Part shown: positions 7,427 through 16,536 of the stretch, in pieces | Layout: every line of letters begins with the position of its first letter | How positions within the stretch are numbered: the stretch's first letter is position 1 | From: Draconibacterium orientale | Lineage (GTDB): Bacteria; Bacteroidota; Bacteroidia; Bacteroidales; Prolixibacteraceae | DNA: 64,000 bases | Direction: 5' to 3' | Assembly (NCBI RefSeq): GCF_000626635.1 | Contig: NZ_CP007451.1 | Span: 3,640,501 to 3,704,500, forward strand | Made by a program: the position numbers and the translations under genes | Notes under the pieces: model-generated | Database searches by the model: none | What the model was told of the DNA's origin: nothing | The model's input: the letters and a program-made list of their open reading frames with translations, nothing else

Positions 7427-8911
7427 TTATTGCGCCTGGTTACTTTGTTTTTTTAATTCGTTCAGCAGTTCTTTTAGGTTTACAGTTGCATAGGTAGATG
7501 CATAATCTGACATTGCGTAAGGGATTATCAAATCGTCATTATGAATCATCGAACCGCAGGAGTATACCACATTCGGAACATATCCTTCCCTTTCATTCGC
7601 ATTGGGCATTAAAAGTGGTGATTTTAATCTGCCAAGCTCTTTCTCCGGATTTTGAAGATCAAGTAACGAGGCTCCCAAAGCATACTCACGCATTGGCCCC
7701 ACGCCATGGGTAATTACCAACCAGCCTTCGGGTGTTTCAACGGGTGAGCCGCAATTCCCAATTTGAACAAATTCCCACGGAAATTTAGGTTGTTGTAATA
7801 ATGTGGCTTTACGCCAGATTGAAATATTATCTGAGAAAGCAATGTAATTGTTATAGCCGTCTAACCTGCAAAGCATGGCATATTTCCCGTTTACTTTACG
7901 TGGGAAAAGTGCCATTCCCTTGTTTTGTGCAATTTCGCCATGAAAAGGCATTATCCTAAAATGATAAAAATCTTTGGTTTCAAGCATTTTAGGTAGTACG
8001 GTAGCACCGTCGTAAGCCGTGTAAGTTGCATAATATACAGACGACCCATCGTCGTCAGTAAACCTAACAAAACGGGCATCTTCAATTCCATTTCTTTCAT
8101 TAACCGACACCGGAAAGATGACACGCTCCGAAATATTGGTATCCAGTGAAAATTCAAGTTCATAATGCGACGAAGCGAGCCAGGTTATCTGGTTGTATAA
8201 AATATCTTTTTCCCCGGTAAGGTGCACTGATTTTCGGGCTTCCTTTATACAATCTCTTAGTTCGCCATAGGTAAATTTATCGTTTAACTTGTCCAAGATC
8301 AATCCCGAAGGAATTAAGGCATGGATGTCCTTCATTTCATTTAGTTTGGAACGAAATGATTTTTTATCATACACATGCCGTCGGATGTGTTCTGCTTCTT
8401 CCAACATCTTTCCAACAGGTTCGAGCCATAAATTGTTGTTTTTATCCATCACCCCTGTTCTGAAAACAATGGATGAAATATGTCCTTCGCCGGTAGCCCT
8501 GAAACTCAGAATGACTCTTTTTTCTTCCATTCCGGTTTCCGACTGGTCGGGATGTTCTACAATTGAAGGATTAAAAAACGCAGCTGCCTCGATGGAATAT
8601 TCCATCGTAAAATAGGACCCAATAAGTATTTTTAGTGAAAGCTCAAGTGAATCAGGTTCAATTTCCAGCTGTTTTAAAAGATGAGCAACCCTGTTAAAAT
8701 GCTTTTCAAAGATTTTAGAGATATTCCGATGCCGCAGTGAGTAGTCTCTAAGTACCGCACTTAGGGTTTCTGATGCCAGATTCCCGGACATCTCAAGTAC
8801 CGAGCGGATAGTACTTATTGCTCTTTCGTCTCCGGTGTATAGAAACCTTGCGATTTTTCTGGAGGCATCGGGGTAAAATTTAGTGTCCTTTCTGTTTACT
8901 GTTACCTGCAT
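7427..8911 (-). CDS. GH130 mannoside phosphorylase/hydrolase-like enzyme
   Basis: Cytoplasmic protein of 494 residues (no signal peptide). The C-terminal part is a five-bladed propeller of family GH130. Signature stretches are NGIEDARFVRF (from residue 274), GNCGSPVETPEGWLVITHGVGPMREYALGASLLDL and EREGYVPNVVYSCGSM. GH130 enzymes cleave beta-mannosidic bonds, many by phosphorolysis releasing mannose 1-phosphate; the catalytic Asp is expected in IEDAR. This member has an extra helical N-terminal region of about 120 residues, which places it in the longer subgroup found in many Bacteroidota. Being intracellular and next to a GT4 enzyme, it probably turns over a cytoplasmic mannoside, not PUL imports. 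Phosphorylase versus hydrolase cannot be decided here. Confidence 0.8.
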   Translation of the reverse strand: MQVTVNRKDTKFYPDASRKIARFLYTGDERAISTIRSVLEMSGNLASETLSAVLRDYSLRHRNISKIFEKHFNRVAHLLKQLEIEPDSLELSLKILIGSYFTMEYSIEAAAFFNPSIVEHPDQSETGMEEKRVILSFRATGEGHISSIVFRTGVMDKNNNLWLEPVGKMLEEAEHIRRHVYDKKSFRSKLNEMKDIHALIPSGLILDKLNDKFTYGELRDCIKEARKSVHLTGEKDILYNQITWLASSHYELEFSLDTNISERVIFPVSVNERNGIEDARFVRFTDDDGSSVYYATYTAYDGATVLPKMLETKDFYHFRIMPFHGEIAQNKGMALFPRKVNGKYAMLCRLDGYNNYIAFSDNISIWRKATLLQQPKFPWEFVQIGNCGSPVETPEGWLVITHGVGPMREYALGASLLDLQNPEKELGRLKSPLLMPNANEREGYVPNVVYSCGSMIHNDDLIIPYAMSDYASTYATVNLKELLNELKKQSNQAQ

Positions 8912-9100
8912 CTATTTATTGTATTTGAACTTTTCTAAAGGTAATGGATATAATGAAACAACTACAGATATGATGAAAGTGAATTTGTCCCGTTTATAAA
9001 AAGGAGCTTATTTTTAAGATTGAGAATGGGGTAGTGGTGTTTTGTGAGGTAATTCAGAATGAATTAGCATTTTAATCAGATTGTTTCAACCGATACCAAA

Positions 9101-9134
9101 ATAAAAAAGGAGCTAAACTTTCGTTTAACTCCTT
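9101..9134 (-). terminator. Intrinsic terminator behind truncated tRNA
   Basis: Twelve-base-pair stem (9107-9118 with 9123-9134, one G-U pair) closed by a GAAA tetraloop on the minus strand and followed by a run of T. It lies ten bases downstream of the tRNA CCA end, as expected for the original tRNA transcript terminator. Confidence 0.8.
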
Positions 9135-9143
9135 AATTTTCAG

Positions 9144-9177
9144 TGGTCGGGATACCAGGATTCGAACCTGGTCCCAT
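9144..9177 (-). pseudogene. 3' end of a tRNA gene (proline-like), 5' part missing
   Basis: On the minus strand there is a perfect T-arm, CCAGG-TTCGAAT-CCTGG, followed by the acceptor 3' strand TATCCCG, discriminator A and encoded CCA. The matching 5' acceptor strand (CGGGATA) and D and anticodon arms are not found in the next 100 bases, so this is not a complete tRNA. The acceptor sequence is like tRNA-Pro of Bacteroidota from memory. A tRNA 3' end left beside its own terminator is what integration of a mobile element into a tRNA gene produces; simple decay is the alternative. Confidence 0.65.
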
Positions 9178-9772
9178 TAATGCCTTTATATCAGTGGATT
9201 ACTGAGGTCGTATTTTTACGGGTCACCGTTTAGTTCACATTTAAAGAACTTTTCTTTTTTGAATCTAAAATAGCAAAATTAGAAGAGAAAATCAACGTGT
9301 TCTCGATTTAGGAATCTGTAATTTTTAATAATAATAATATTTATGAGAGTCCGTATATGTCTCCAAAATTTAATCTCAGCCTCTAAATATTTTTTCAGTT
9401 TGTCTTTAAACAGTATCAATGGAGTTATGTCATCGCATAGTAAATAATTCATTAAGTATTTAAACTTAATGAGTGGTAAATCTGGAAATAAAGTGCTTAA
9501 AACAACTTAATTCGAGTATTAATCGTGATGAAAATGAAATTGTTGACATGTGTTAAAAGTCACGTTGTTAGGTTGTTGAGTGGTTGAATGAAAATTAATT
9601 ATACTAAAGTTAGTCCTATTAATCGAATATTAATTTAAATGTTAACATGCCACTTTTTACTTAGCGACATCAAAAAATAAATCGCCTATGGAATGAATAG
9701 AAAGTAAGAACTGAAAAATGATTTTAAAAAAATGAAATTGAGTCAAATCTATTAATTGTATTGAAGTAAACT
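9178..9772. other. Long AT-rich intergenic region ahead of susC
   Basis: About 600 bases without a credible gene between the tRNA scar and susC. It contains the perfect inverted repeat at 9449-9472 and repeated TATTAATCG words (near 9514 and 9618). No convincing TTTG/TAnnTTTG Bacteroidota promoter could be fixed by eye. It probably carries the PUL promoter and regulator binding sites. Confidence 0.5.
9449..9472. promoter_or_regulatory. Perfect inverted repeat upstream of susC
   Basis: TCATTAAGT, six-base spacer, ACTTAATGA: nine-base arms with no mismatch, 300 bases before susC. It is AT-rich and not followed by a T-run, so a protein-binding site is more likely than a terminator. Function not shown. 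Confidence 0.35.
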
Positions 9773-12700
9773 ATGAAAAAAACTTTAAAAAGAATCTGTC
9801 ATTCGACTTGTGTTGGACCAGGTCGCTTTGCATTATTGCTAATTTTACTATTTGGAGTAATGACAGCCTCCGCAGAAAATTTAGCGGGCAAAGAATCGAA
9901 CCTAGCTGATCAATCTACACAAGTTACCGGAACTGTTGTTGATGAATCTGACAACCCAATTCCTGGAGTAACGGTAGTGGTTAAAGGTACTACTATTGGT
10001 ACAGTAACTAACGAAGTTGGTGTTTATACACTAACAAATGTCCCAACTGATGCAACCTTGTCGTTTTCTTTTGTAGGAATGAAAGCACAAGAGATTGCAG
10101 TTGGAAATCAATCGCAAATAAATGTAAAAATGCAGCTTGATGCCATTGGCCTCGAAGAGGTGGTTGCAGTGGGTTATAGCACGCAGAAAAAGGCGACACT
10201 TACCGGTGCCGTGTCTACCGTAAAGGGTGAAGACATGATCCGTACGAAAAACGAAAACGTTGTAAACATGCTTACCGGTAAATTATCGGGTGTTCGCGTT
10301 TCGCAAAAAAGTAGTGCACCAGGTGCTTACGATACACGAATTGATATTCGTGGTATGAGTGATGATGATTCAGGTCCTCTTTTTGTTGTTGATGGTATTC
10401 CTCGTGACCAGGGATATTTTTCACGAATGAGTGCAGAAGAGATCGAAAGTATATCGGTATTGAAAGACGGTACTGCAGCGATTTACGGTTTACGTGCTGC
10501 TAATGGTGTTATTCTTATTACCACAAAAAGTGGTACAGCACAGGGTGGTAAAGTTGATATTACTTTTAACACAAGTAGTTCAATGCAGCAGTTCTTATAT
10601 GTGCCAGAGGGTGTCGGTGCCGTAGACTACATGACTTTGAGAAACGAACAGAACTGGCAGGATTTTGGTAAAAACTACCTGGTACGTCAGAATCCGATGT
10701 TTGCGGACGAAGCTTTCGAGCCATACCTTAACGGAACCAAACAGTCGTACAACTGGATGGATCAGGTATTCAGAAAAACGACTCCTCAGTATCAAAACAG
10801 TTTAAGTGTAAACGGTGGTAGCGAAAAACTGCGTTATTACTTTACTCTTGGATATTCAAAACAAGAAGGTTCGTACAAAAGTGGCGATTACGAATCAGAA
10901 CGCTGGAACATGCGTACCAATATCGATGCACAGATAACAGAAAGATTAAAAGCAAGAGTTTCGTTGGGAGGAATTATGGTTAATACCACTCAACCTAATG
11001 GGACAGGTTGGACAACTTACAAACTTTCGTGGCTGGTTCGTCCGGATGCTGCTTTTTATGCTAATGACAATCCTGAATATCCTAACGGCGATACACAATA
11101 TTTGAATGAAGGTGCAAACATGATCGTTCAAACTGATGCCGATTATGTTGGTTACAACTTAAACAGAGACCGTCGTTTCAACGGAACTTTATCGCTTGAA
11201 TACGATATTCCCGGAGTAGAAGGTTTATCTGCAAAAGCATCATACGATTATGCTGCCAGTATACCGGACTATAAAAACTACAAACGTGCATATTCTTTGT
11301 ACCGTTACAACCCGGACGATGATACCTATTCTCCAATTCAGCGAAACACTCCATCTGATGTTGCTAGAGGTGTAAATTTCAACTTCGACACCAACATGCA
11401 GTTGGGTTTATTCTATAATCATTCATTTGGTGAGCATAATTTTAATAACTTCCTTATTTACGAAGAAAGTTACAGTAGTTGGGATAGCTTTAGAGCTTAT
11501 CGCGAGCTAATGGTTGAATCGGAGTACCTGTTTGCCGGAGAAGATAAAAACCAGAGCGCTACTGGTGGTGGTGTAGGCGACCGTGCCAATAAATCTTTAG
11601 TTGGTCAGTTGGATTACAACTATTCAGGAAAATATATGTTTGCATTCAAATTCCGTTACGATGGATCTTCTCGTTTCCCTGAGGGAAGTCGTTTTGGTTT
11701 CTTCCCAACGGTTTCGGCAGCATGGCGTTTAAGCGAAGAAAGTTTCATTCAAGACAATGTAGCTTTCCTTAGCAATTTGAAATTGAGAGCTTCATACGGT
11801 GAGATGGGAGACGACAGTTCTGCTGGCACTTATCCTCCTACAACTGGTTATAACCTTGATGGTAACGAAAAAGGATGGTTTTATGATGGTACGTTAACCG
11901 GTGGTGTTTCTGCTGCCAGTATTCCCAACCCGGATTTAACCTGGTATCGCATTAAATCATACAACTTAGGTTTTGATTTTGGAGTGTTGCAAAACAAATT
12001 AAGCGGTACATTCGATGTATTTAAAAGAGACCGTTCAGGCTTATTGGCAACCAGTGCTTCTGTTATTCCGGGTACAGTTGGTGCAAGCTTACCTCAGGAA
12101 AACCTGAACAGCGACCGTAACTTCGGTTATGAGATTACTTTGGATTATCAAAACAGCTACAGAGATCTTAACTATTATGTAAGAGGTCAAATCTCGGCTA
12201 CAAAACATAAAAGAACTGAATGGCTTGAAACTCCTGCCAATAATTCATATGATAAGTGGAGAAACCGCAGCAGCGGCCGTTATAGCAATATCTGGTGGGG
12301 ACAAGAATCAGGTGGTATGTTTACCAATATCGAAGATATCCGCAATTTCGAACTTCCAATGGGACAGAATTCTTTACCAGGAGACTGGTGGTTGGTTGAC
12401 TGGAACGAGGACGGCGTTATTAACAACCTTGATGAACATCCAATCGCTTCTTATGGTTTGCCAGCTTTCAACTACGGTATTTCTTTGGGAGCTTCATGGA
12501 GAGGTTTCGATTTGGCACTGGATTTCCAGGGAGCGCACGAAGTTTATGTACAGTATGGCGAAGTGCTTGTAGAGGCCTTGCCTTTCGGTGGACAAAATAC
12601 ATTGACCTGGTTTATGGACAGATGGCATCCAGTTGATCCAAGTGCTGATTATTTCAGCCCGACAACAGAATGGGTACCTGGTTACTATCCGGTAACTGGT

Positions 12701-12985
12701 CATGATGGTCGCAGATCAGGAACAAATGGTGTTCAGGATGCATCTTATTTACGTTTAAAAACAGCCGAAATTGGATATACCCTGCCAGATCGTCTGGTAT
12801 CGAAAGTTGGTATGAAAAATTTAAGAGTTTACGTGAGCGGATATAACCTGTTGACTTTTACCGGTCTGGAAAATGTAGATCCAGAGCGTCCGGGTGCATC
12901 TGGTGGTGCTTCTACCAATTATATCGACTTCTATAATTATCCTGTAAACAGAACATTTACAATTGGTGCTAGCGTTAAATTCTAA
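9773..12985 (+). CDS. susC: SusC-like TonB-dependent outer membrane glycan transporter
   Basis: Outer membrane importer of 1070 residues that moves oligosaccharides into the periplasm using TonB energy. The signal peptide spans residues 1 to about 35 (FALLLILLFGVMTASA). A carboxypeptidase-regulatory-like domain follows (51-122, VTGTVVDESDNPIPGVTVVVKGT). Then comes a TonB-box-like stretch, LEEVVAVGY (about 127-135), and a plug domain with PLFVVDGIPRD and SISVLKDGTAAIYG. The beta-barrel ends in an aromatic C-terminal strand (NRTFTIGASVKF). Length and order are normal for SusC. It is the first gene of the PUL and sits 13 bases before the susD ATG, so the two are co-transcribed. It is the only SusC in the window. 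Confidence 0.97.
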   Translation: MKKTLKRICHSTCVGPGRFALLLILLFGVMTASAENLAGKESNLADQSTQVTGTVVDESDNPIPGVTVVVKGTTIGTVTNEVGVYTLTNVPTDATLSFSFVGMKAQEIAVGNQSQINVKMQLDAIGLEEVVAVGYSTQKKATLTGAVSTVKGEDMIRTKNENVVNMLTGKLSGVRVSQKSSAPGAYDTRIDIRGMSDDDSGPLFVVDGIPRDQGYFSRMSAEEIESISVLKDGTAAIYGLRAANGVILITTKSGTAQGGKVDITFNTSSSMQQFLYVPEGVGAVDYMTLRNEQNWQDFGKNYLVRQNPMFADEAFEPYLNGTKQSYNWMDQVFRKTTPQYQNSLSVNGGSEKLRYYFTLGYSKQEGSYKSGDYESERWNMRTNIDAQITERLKARVSLGGIMVNTTQPNGTGWTTYKLSWLVRPDAAFYANDNPEYPNGDTQYLNEGANMIVQTDADYVGYNLNRDRRFNGTLSLEYDIPGVEGLSAKASYDYAASIPDYKNYKRAYSLYRYNPDDDTYSPIQRNTPSDVARGVNFNFDTNMQLGLFYNHSFGEHNFNNFLIYEESYSSWDSFRAYRELMVESEYLFAGEDKNQSATGGGVGDRANKSLVGQLDYNYSGKYMFAFKFRYDGSSRFPEGSRFGFFPTVSAAWRLSEESFIQDNVAFLSNLKLRASYGEMGDDSSAGTYPPTTGYNLDGNEKGWFYDGTLTGGVSAASIPNPDLTWYRIKSYNLGFDFGVLQNKLSGTFDVFKRDRSGLLATSASVIPGTVGASLPQENLNSDRNFGYEITLDYQNSYRDLNYYVRGQISATKHKRTEWLETPANNSYDKWRNRSSGRYSNIWWGQESGGMFTNIEDIRNFELPMGQNSLPGDWWLVDWNEDGVINNLDEHPIASYGLPAFNYGISLGASWRGFDLALDFQGAHEVYVQYGEVLVEALPFGGQNTLTWFMDRWHPVDPSADYFSPTTEWVPGYYPVTGHDGRRSGTNGVQDASYLRLKTAEIGYTLPDRLVSKVGMKNLRVYVSGYNLLTFTGLENVDPERPGASGGASTNYIDFYNYPVNRTFTIGASVKF

Positions 12986-12998
12986 AAAAATTACAATT

Positions 12999-14933
12999 AT
13001 GAAAAAGAAACTTTTAATATATATCGCTCTGTTAGGAGTTGTTCTGTTCTCATGCCAGGAATTGAGCCTGGAGCCTAAAGGAATGTTAGGGGAGCCGGAA
13101 CTTTTTGGTAACGAGTACGGTGTAAAGAAATACTTTGCAGGTTTATACAACTATCTGCCCATTGAAGATTTCCTTTACTACGGAACAAACTCGAATAATG
13201 CTTACCGCCCAGACAACTACTGGGAACAAGGTAAAAACAGCCTGGGTAATATGAGTGGCGAGTTTTTTAATTCGTGGGTAGGTGTTGATAACGATGGTTT
13301 TGCCTACTGGCCATACGACCGTATTCGTGATGTAAACACTTTTATCGAAAATTTCCCGACGTATCAGGAAAAATATACTGATATTGATTACAACAAATTA
13401 ATGGGTGAAGCACATTTCTTACGTGCGTTCTTCTATTTTGGTTTGGCAAAACGTTATGGTGGTGTACCTCTTGTGAGAGAGGTTCAGAACCCGCTTGCTG
13501 ATGCTGATTCATTAAAAGTATCTCGTGCAACAGAATACGAGACCTGGAAATTTATCTACAGCGATCTTTCATTTGCTATTGATAACATGACAGAAAGCAC
13601 TGAATCTGGTCGTGCCAATAAGTATGCTGCAGCTGCATTACTTTCGCGTGCTATGCTTTATGCAGGTTCAAATGCGAAATATTCTCAGTACCTGGGTTTC
13701 GAGAACGAAGCGGCAACACAGGCAGGTTTGGCAGGAATGGATCCTTCAGTAGCTAACGAATTTTTCCAATATTGCGTTGATGCTGGAAAAGTACTGGAAG
13801 AAGGTCCTTATTCATTGTATACTGCCGGTTACCCAGATAAGGCAACCAACTTTGCGAAACTGTTTTTAGATCCTAATTCATCTGAAAGTATTTTGATTAA
13901 AGATTACGATCAAACTGTTCCTGGCAATACGCGTTTGCGTCATAGTTACGATGCATTAATGTCGCCACAACCAGATATGTCTTCGTTTGTTGGTGCAGAA
14001 AGTTATCCACCACTGGATTTTATGGAACTGTATGAAATGCCGGCATATACTAATCCTGACGGAACTCCGGTTCGTTTTGACAGCCGTAGCGATATTAGCA
14101 ACGGAATGGAACCACGTATGAGAGGTACAATGTATTTCGACGGTGATGAGTTACGCGGAAAAACTTTTGGAATGCAAAAAGGTATCTACAGAACATTCGA
14201 CGGACTTGCAGAAGATATTCAGAGAGGTAGTAATGCTGCACCAATCAACAGCGATGGTAACCGTATTTTAGGTGGACGTGGCTGGACTACAGAAATCGAT
14301 GGCGTTACTTACAATATTACCGGACCTCATGGACATTTTGATGATCAAGGTGGAGAGAACAACGGTTGGGGTGCTGCTTTCGTTCGCAAATATGTGAATC
14401 CGGATATGGCTACTAGTGATGTTCGTGAATACCGCAGTGGTCAGCATTGGGTAGTATTCCGTTTAGGAGAAGTGTACCTGAACACTGCCGAGGCGCTTTA
14501 CGAATTGGGTAAAAGAACTGAAGCGTTCGATTATATTGAAATGATTCGCGAGCGTGCAGGTTGCCAGGAAGTACGTCCCGTAATTGATATGACAATGACA
14601 AACATTGGTAGCATCAATGAAGCTAATTATCCATATCAAATTGAAAAATCATTGCAATTCATTCGCGATGAACGTGAACGCGAGCTTTATGGCGAAAATC
14701 ACTGGTGGTGGGATCTACGTCGGTGGAGAACTGCAGACCAGGTTTTGAACCAGTTTCGTCACAGAGTTCTAAGTTGTTATTTTGTAGCAGACGAAGGAAA
14801 ATACATTTATCTGGATGAAGACAACCGTTGGAACAGAGAATGGACCGCTTCAAAGCAATGTTACTACGAACCAATTCCGTGGGGAGAAATTGGTAAGAAC
14901 GAAAATCTGCTTCCTCAGAATCCACTTTACTAA
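12999..14933 (+). CDS. susD: SusD-like surface glycan-binding lipoprotein
   Basis: Cell-surface lipoprotein of 644 residues that forms the lid on SusC and captures glycan. The start at ATG 12999 gives a clear lipoprotein signal, MKKKLLIYIALLGVVLFSC, with the lipidated Cys at 19; upstream in-frame codons overlap the susC end. The N-terminal TPR-like part includes LMGEAHFLRAFFYFGLAKRYGGVPLV, a hallmark of SusD/RagB proteins. The C-terminal half contains FRLGEVYLNTAEALYELG and IRDERERELYGENHWWWDLRRW, typical of the family end. It is slightly longer than average. Partner of the SusC encoded upstream. Confidence 0.97.
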   Translation: MKKKLLIYIALLGVVLFSCQELSLEPKGMLGEPELFGNEYGVKKYFAGLYNYLPIEDFLYYGTNSNNAYRPDNYWEQGKNSLGNMSGEFFNSWVGVDNDGFAYWPYDRIRDVNTFIENFPTYQEKYTDIDYNKLMGEAHFLRAFFYFGLAKRYGGVPLVREVQNPLADADSLKVSRATEYETWKFIYSDLSFAIDNMTESTESGRANKYAAAALLSRAMLYAGSNAKYSQYLGFENEAATQAGLAGMDPSVANEFFQYCVDAGKVLEEGPYSLYTAGYPDKATNFAKLFLDPNSSESILIKDYDQTVPGNTRLRHSYDALMSPQPDMSSFVGAESYPPLDFMELYEMPAYTNPDGTPVRFDSRSDISNGMEPRMRGTMYFDGDELRGKTFGMQKGIYRTFDGLAEDIQRGSNAAPINSDGNRILGGRGWTTEIDGVTYNITGPHGHFDDQGGENNGWGAAFVRKYVNPDMATSDVREYRSGQHWVVFRLGEVYLNTAEALYELGKRTEAFDYIEMIRERAGCQEVRPVIDMTMTNIGSINEANYPYQIEKSLQFIRDERERELYGENHWWWDLRRWRTADQVLNQFRHRVLSCYFVADEGKYIYLDEDNRWNREWTASKQCYYEPIPWGEIGKNENLLPQNPLY

Positions 14934-14957
14934 TTATAAACAATTGACACTAATATT

Positions 14958-16250
14958 ATGAAAAAAATATTATATATAATTTTAGGAGTAATAATGGTTT
15001 CGGTTACTTCTTGTTTGGACATCGACAACTGGGATGAACCGGATGTAAGAGTCCATGGAAATATAATAGATTCGTACACCGGCGAGAATTTACTTTCATC
15101 GCAAGGCGAATGGGGAATCCGTATTTGGGAAAGAACCTGGACTGAATCTGTTCCTAACAACCAGAATTTAACTGTAAAACAGGATGGTTCGTATAACAAC
15201 AGCAAATTGTTTGCCGGAACATACGATATGCTTCCTTATGGTGGTCCTTTCTGGCCTGTTGATACAACAAAAGCTATTGTTTTTGATGGAAATACAGAAC
15301 AAGATTTTACAGTAACTCCATACTTACGTTTAACCGATTTCGAAGTTTCTTTGAACGGTTTAAAACTGATGTTGAAATGTAAGCTTAATGCGCCAGTTCG
15401 CGAAGGTTTACCAAACCTTGTTGAAATTAAACCTTTCTTAAGTCTTACTACTTTTTGCGGTGCAACAAATAACATCAACATTGGCGAGTATAACAATATG
15501 CGTAAGCAGATCAATAAATCTTGGGAAGAAGAAGTTGGTGATGCTGAAACAAGTGATGTATACCGTATTGGCCCAATGCCTGTAAAAGCTGGTTATACCT
15601 ATTATGTTCGTTTGGGTGCTAACGTAAACGATGCTAACCGCAAATACAACTACACCGAGATTGTAAAAGTTGAAGTACCAGCTGATGCAGTAAATGATCC
15701 GAACGAAGTTCCTGCCAACTTCTTCAGCAATGCTCAGTGGCCATTTAGTCGTTCAGAGTGGGATGGCAACCGTTGGGGTAATTTATCTGGCGGATGGATC
15801 ACCAACGAAGCAATGCGTACCCGTAGCGGTATGGGCGGATACGACGGTGGCTGGGAAGGCCCTGATAATGATAAGCAAAGTTTAGGTTTCGAACGTTGGG
15901 GTGAAGGTGAAACTCCAATTGAAAACGGTAAACTTTACCAAACGTTTGAACTTCCTGCAGGCGAATACAGATTTACAATGAGTTTGGCCGGAGAAAATCC
16001 AATTATCAGTAACAGTGGTGACGATCCAAGATATATTGTGGCCGCTCTTGGTGAAACCCTTCCTGATATAGAGGATCTTTCTTCAGCATTGGCTTCTACA
16101 AATTTCGCGGGTCTTGGAAACGATGGAAATGCAAGTGTTGAATTTTCAGTGGCCGAAAAGACTACGGTATCAGCCGGTTTTGTAGTTAATTTTACAGGTA
16201 CTGAGCAAAACGTGAGACCTTCGTGGCTTAAATTGGAAAAAATAGACTAA
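14958..16250 (+). CDS. DUF3823-type surface lipoprotein in SusE/F position
   Basis: Lipoprotein of 430 residues with signal MKKILYIILGVIMVSVTSC (Cys 19). The N-terminal region (about 20-240) matches DUF3823-type proteins found after susCD: RVHGNIIDSYTGENLLSSQGEWGIRIWERTW, then Ig-like strands ending in MPVKAGYTYYVRLGANV. The C-terminal region (about 255-430) is a jelly-roll resembling a DUF5013/carbohydrate-binding module: GKLYQTFELPAGEYRFTMSLAGEN. In known PULs such proteins bind the target glycan at the cell surface. It starts 24 bases after susD and is followed by a terminator, closing the transport operon. Confidence 0.85.
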   Translation: MKKILYIILGVIMVSVTSCLDIDNWDEPDVRVHGNIIDSYTGENLLSSQGEWGIRIWERTWTESVPNNQNLTVKQDGSYNNSKLFAGTYDMLPYGGPFWPVDTTKAIVFDGNTEQDFTVTPYLRLTDFEVSLNGLKLMLKCKLNAPVREGLPNLVEIKPFLSLTTFCGATNNINIGEYNNMRKQINKSWEEEVGDAETSDVYRIGPMPVKAGYTYYVRLGANVNDANRKYNYTEIVKVEVPADAVNDPNEVPANFFSNAQWPFSRSEWDGNRWGNLSGGWITNEAMRTRSGMGGYDGGWEGPDNDKQSLGFERWGEGETPIENGKLYQTFELPAGEYRFTMSLAGENPIISNSGDDPRYIVAALGETLPDIEDLSSALASTNFAGLGNDGNASVEFSVAEKTTVSAGFVVNFTGTEQNVRPSWLKLEKID

Positions 16251-16261
16251 AGGTAGTTTAT

Positions 16262-16304
16262 AAAATGGTTGTTCTTCACTAAGGTGTTGAGCAGCCATTT
16301 TTCT
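16262..16304 (+). terminator. Hairpin terminator after the SusCDE-type operon
   Basis: Thirteen-base stem with G-U pairs (16262-16274, AAAATGGTTGTTC, against 16289-16301, GAGCAGCCATTTT), loop of 14 bases, then T-rich sequence. It lies 11 bases after the DUF3823 gene stop and probably separates the transport genes from the enzyme genes. Confidence 0.6.
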
Positions 16305-16536
16305 AAAATTGTCATAGTTAGTTTTATACTCATACAAGTAAGGCATGTTTACCGTGCGGTTTCATGCTTTACTGTTTTTACGAATAAGCATTCTAAACTA
16401 ATTTGCATCTTCTCAAAAGTAGCTTCACCTACTAACTTAAAAAGTACAAAGAAATTCCCGGGCATTTGACTTAATAACAGAAAGGGATTAAAGCTAATTC
16501 TTCATGAAGGTATGCTGTAACTTACAAATCAAAAAC

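Noticed and set aside
9144-9230. A complete tRNA or a tmRNA on the minus strand
   Set aside because: No 5' acceptor partner (CGGGATA), D-arm or anticodon arm is found at the needed distance, and no tmRNA tag frame or pairing 5' end was seen further upstream.
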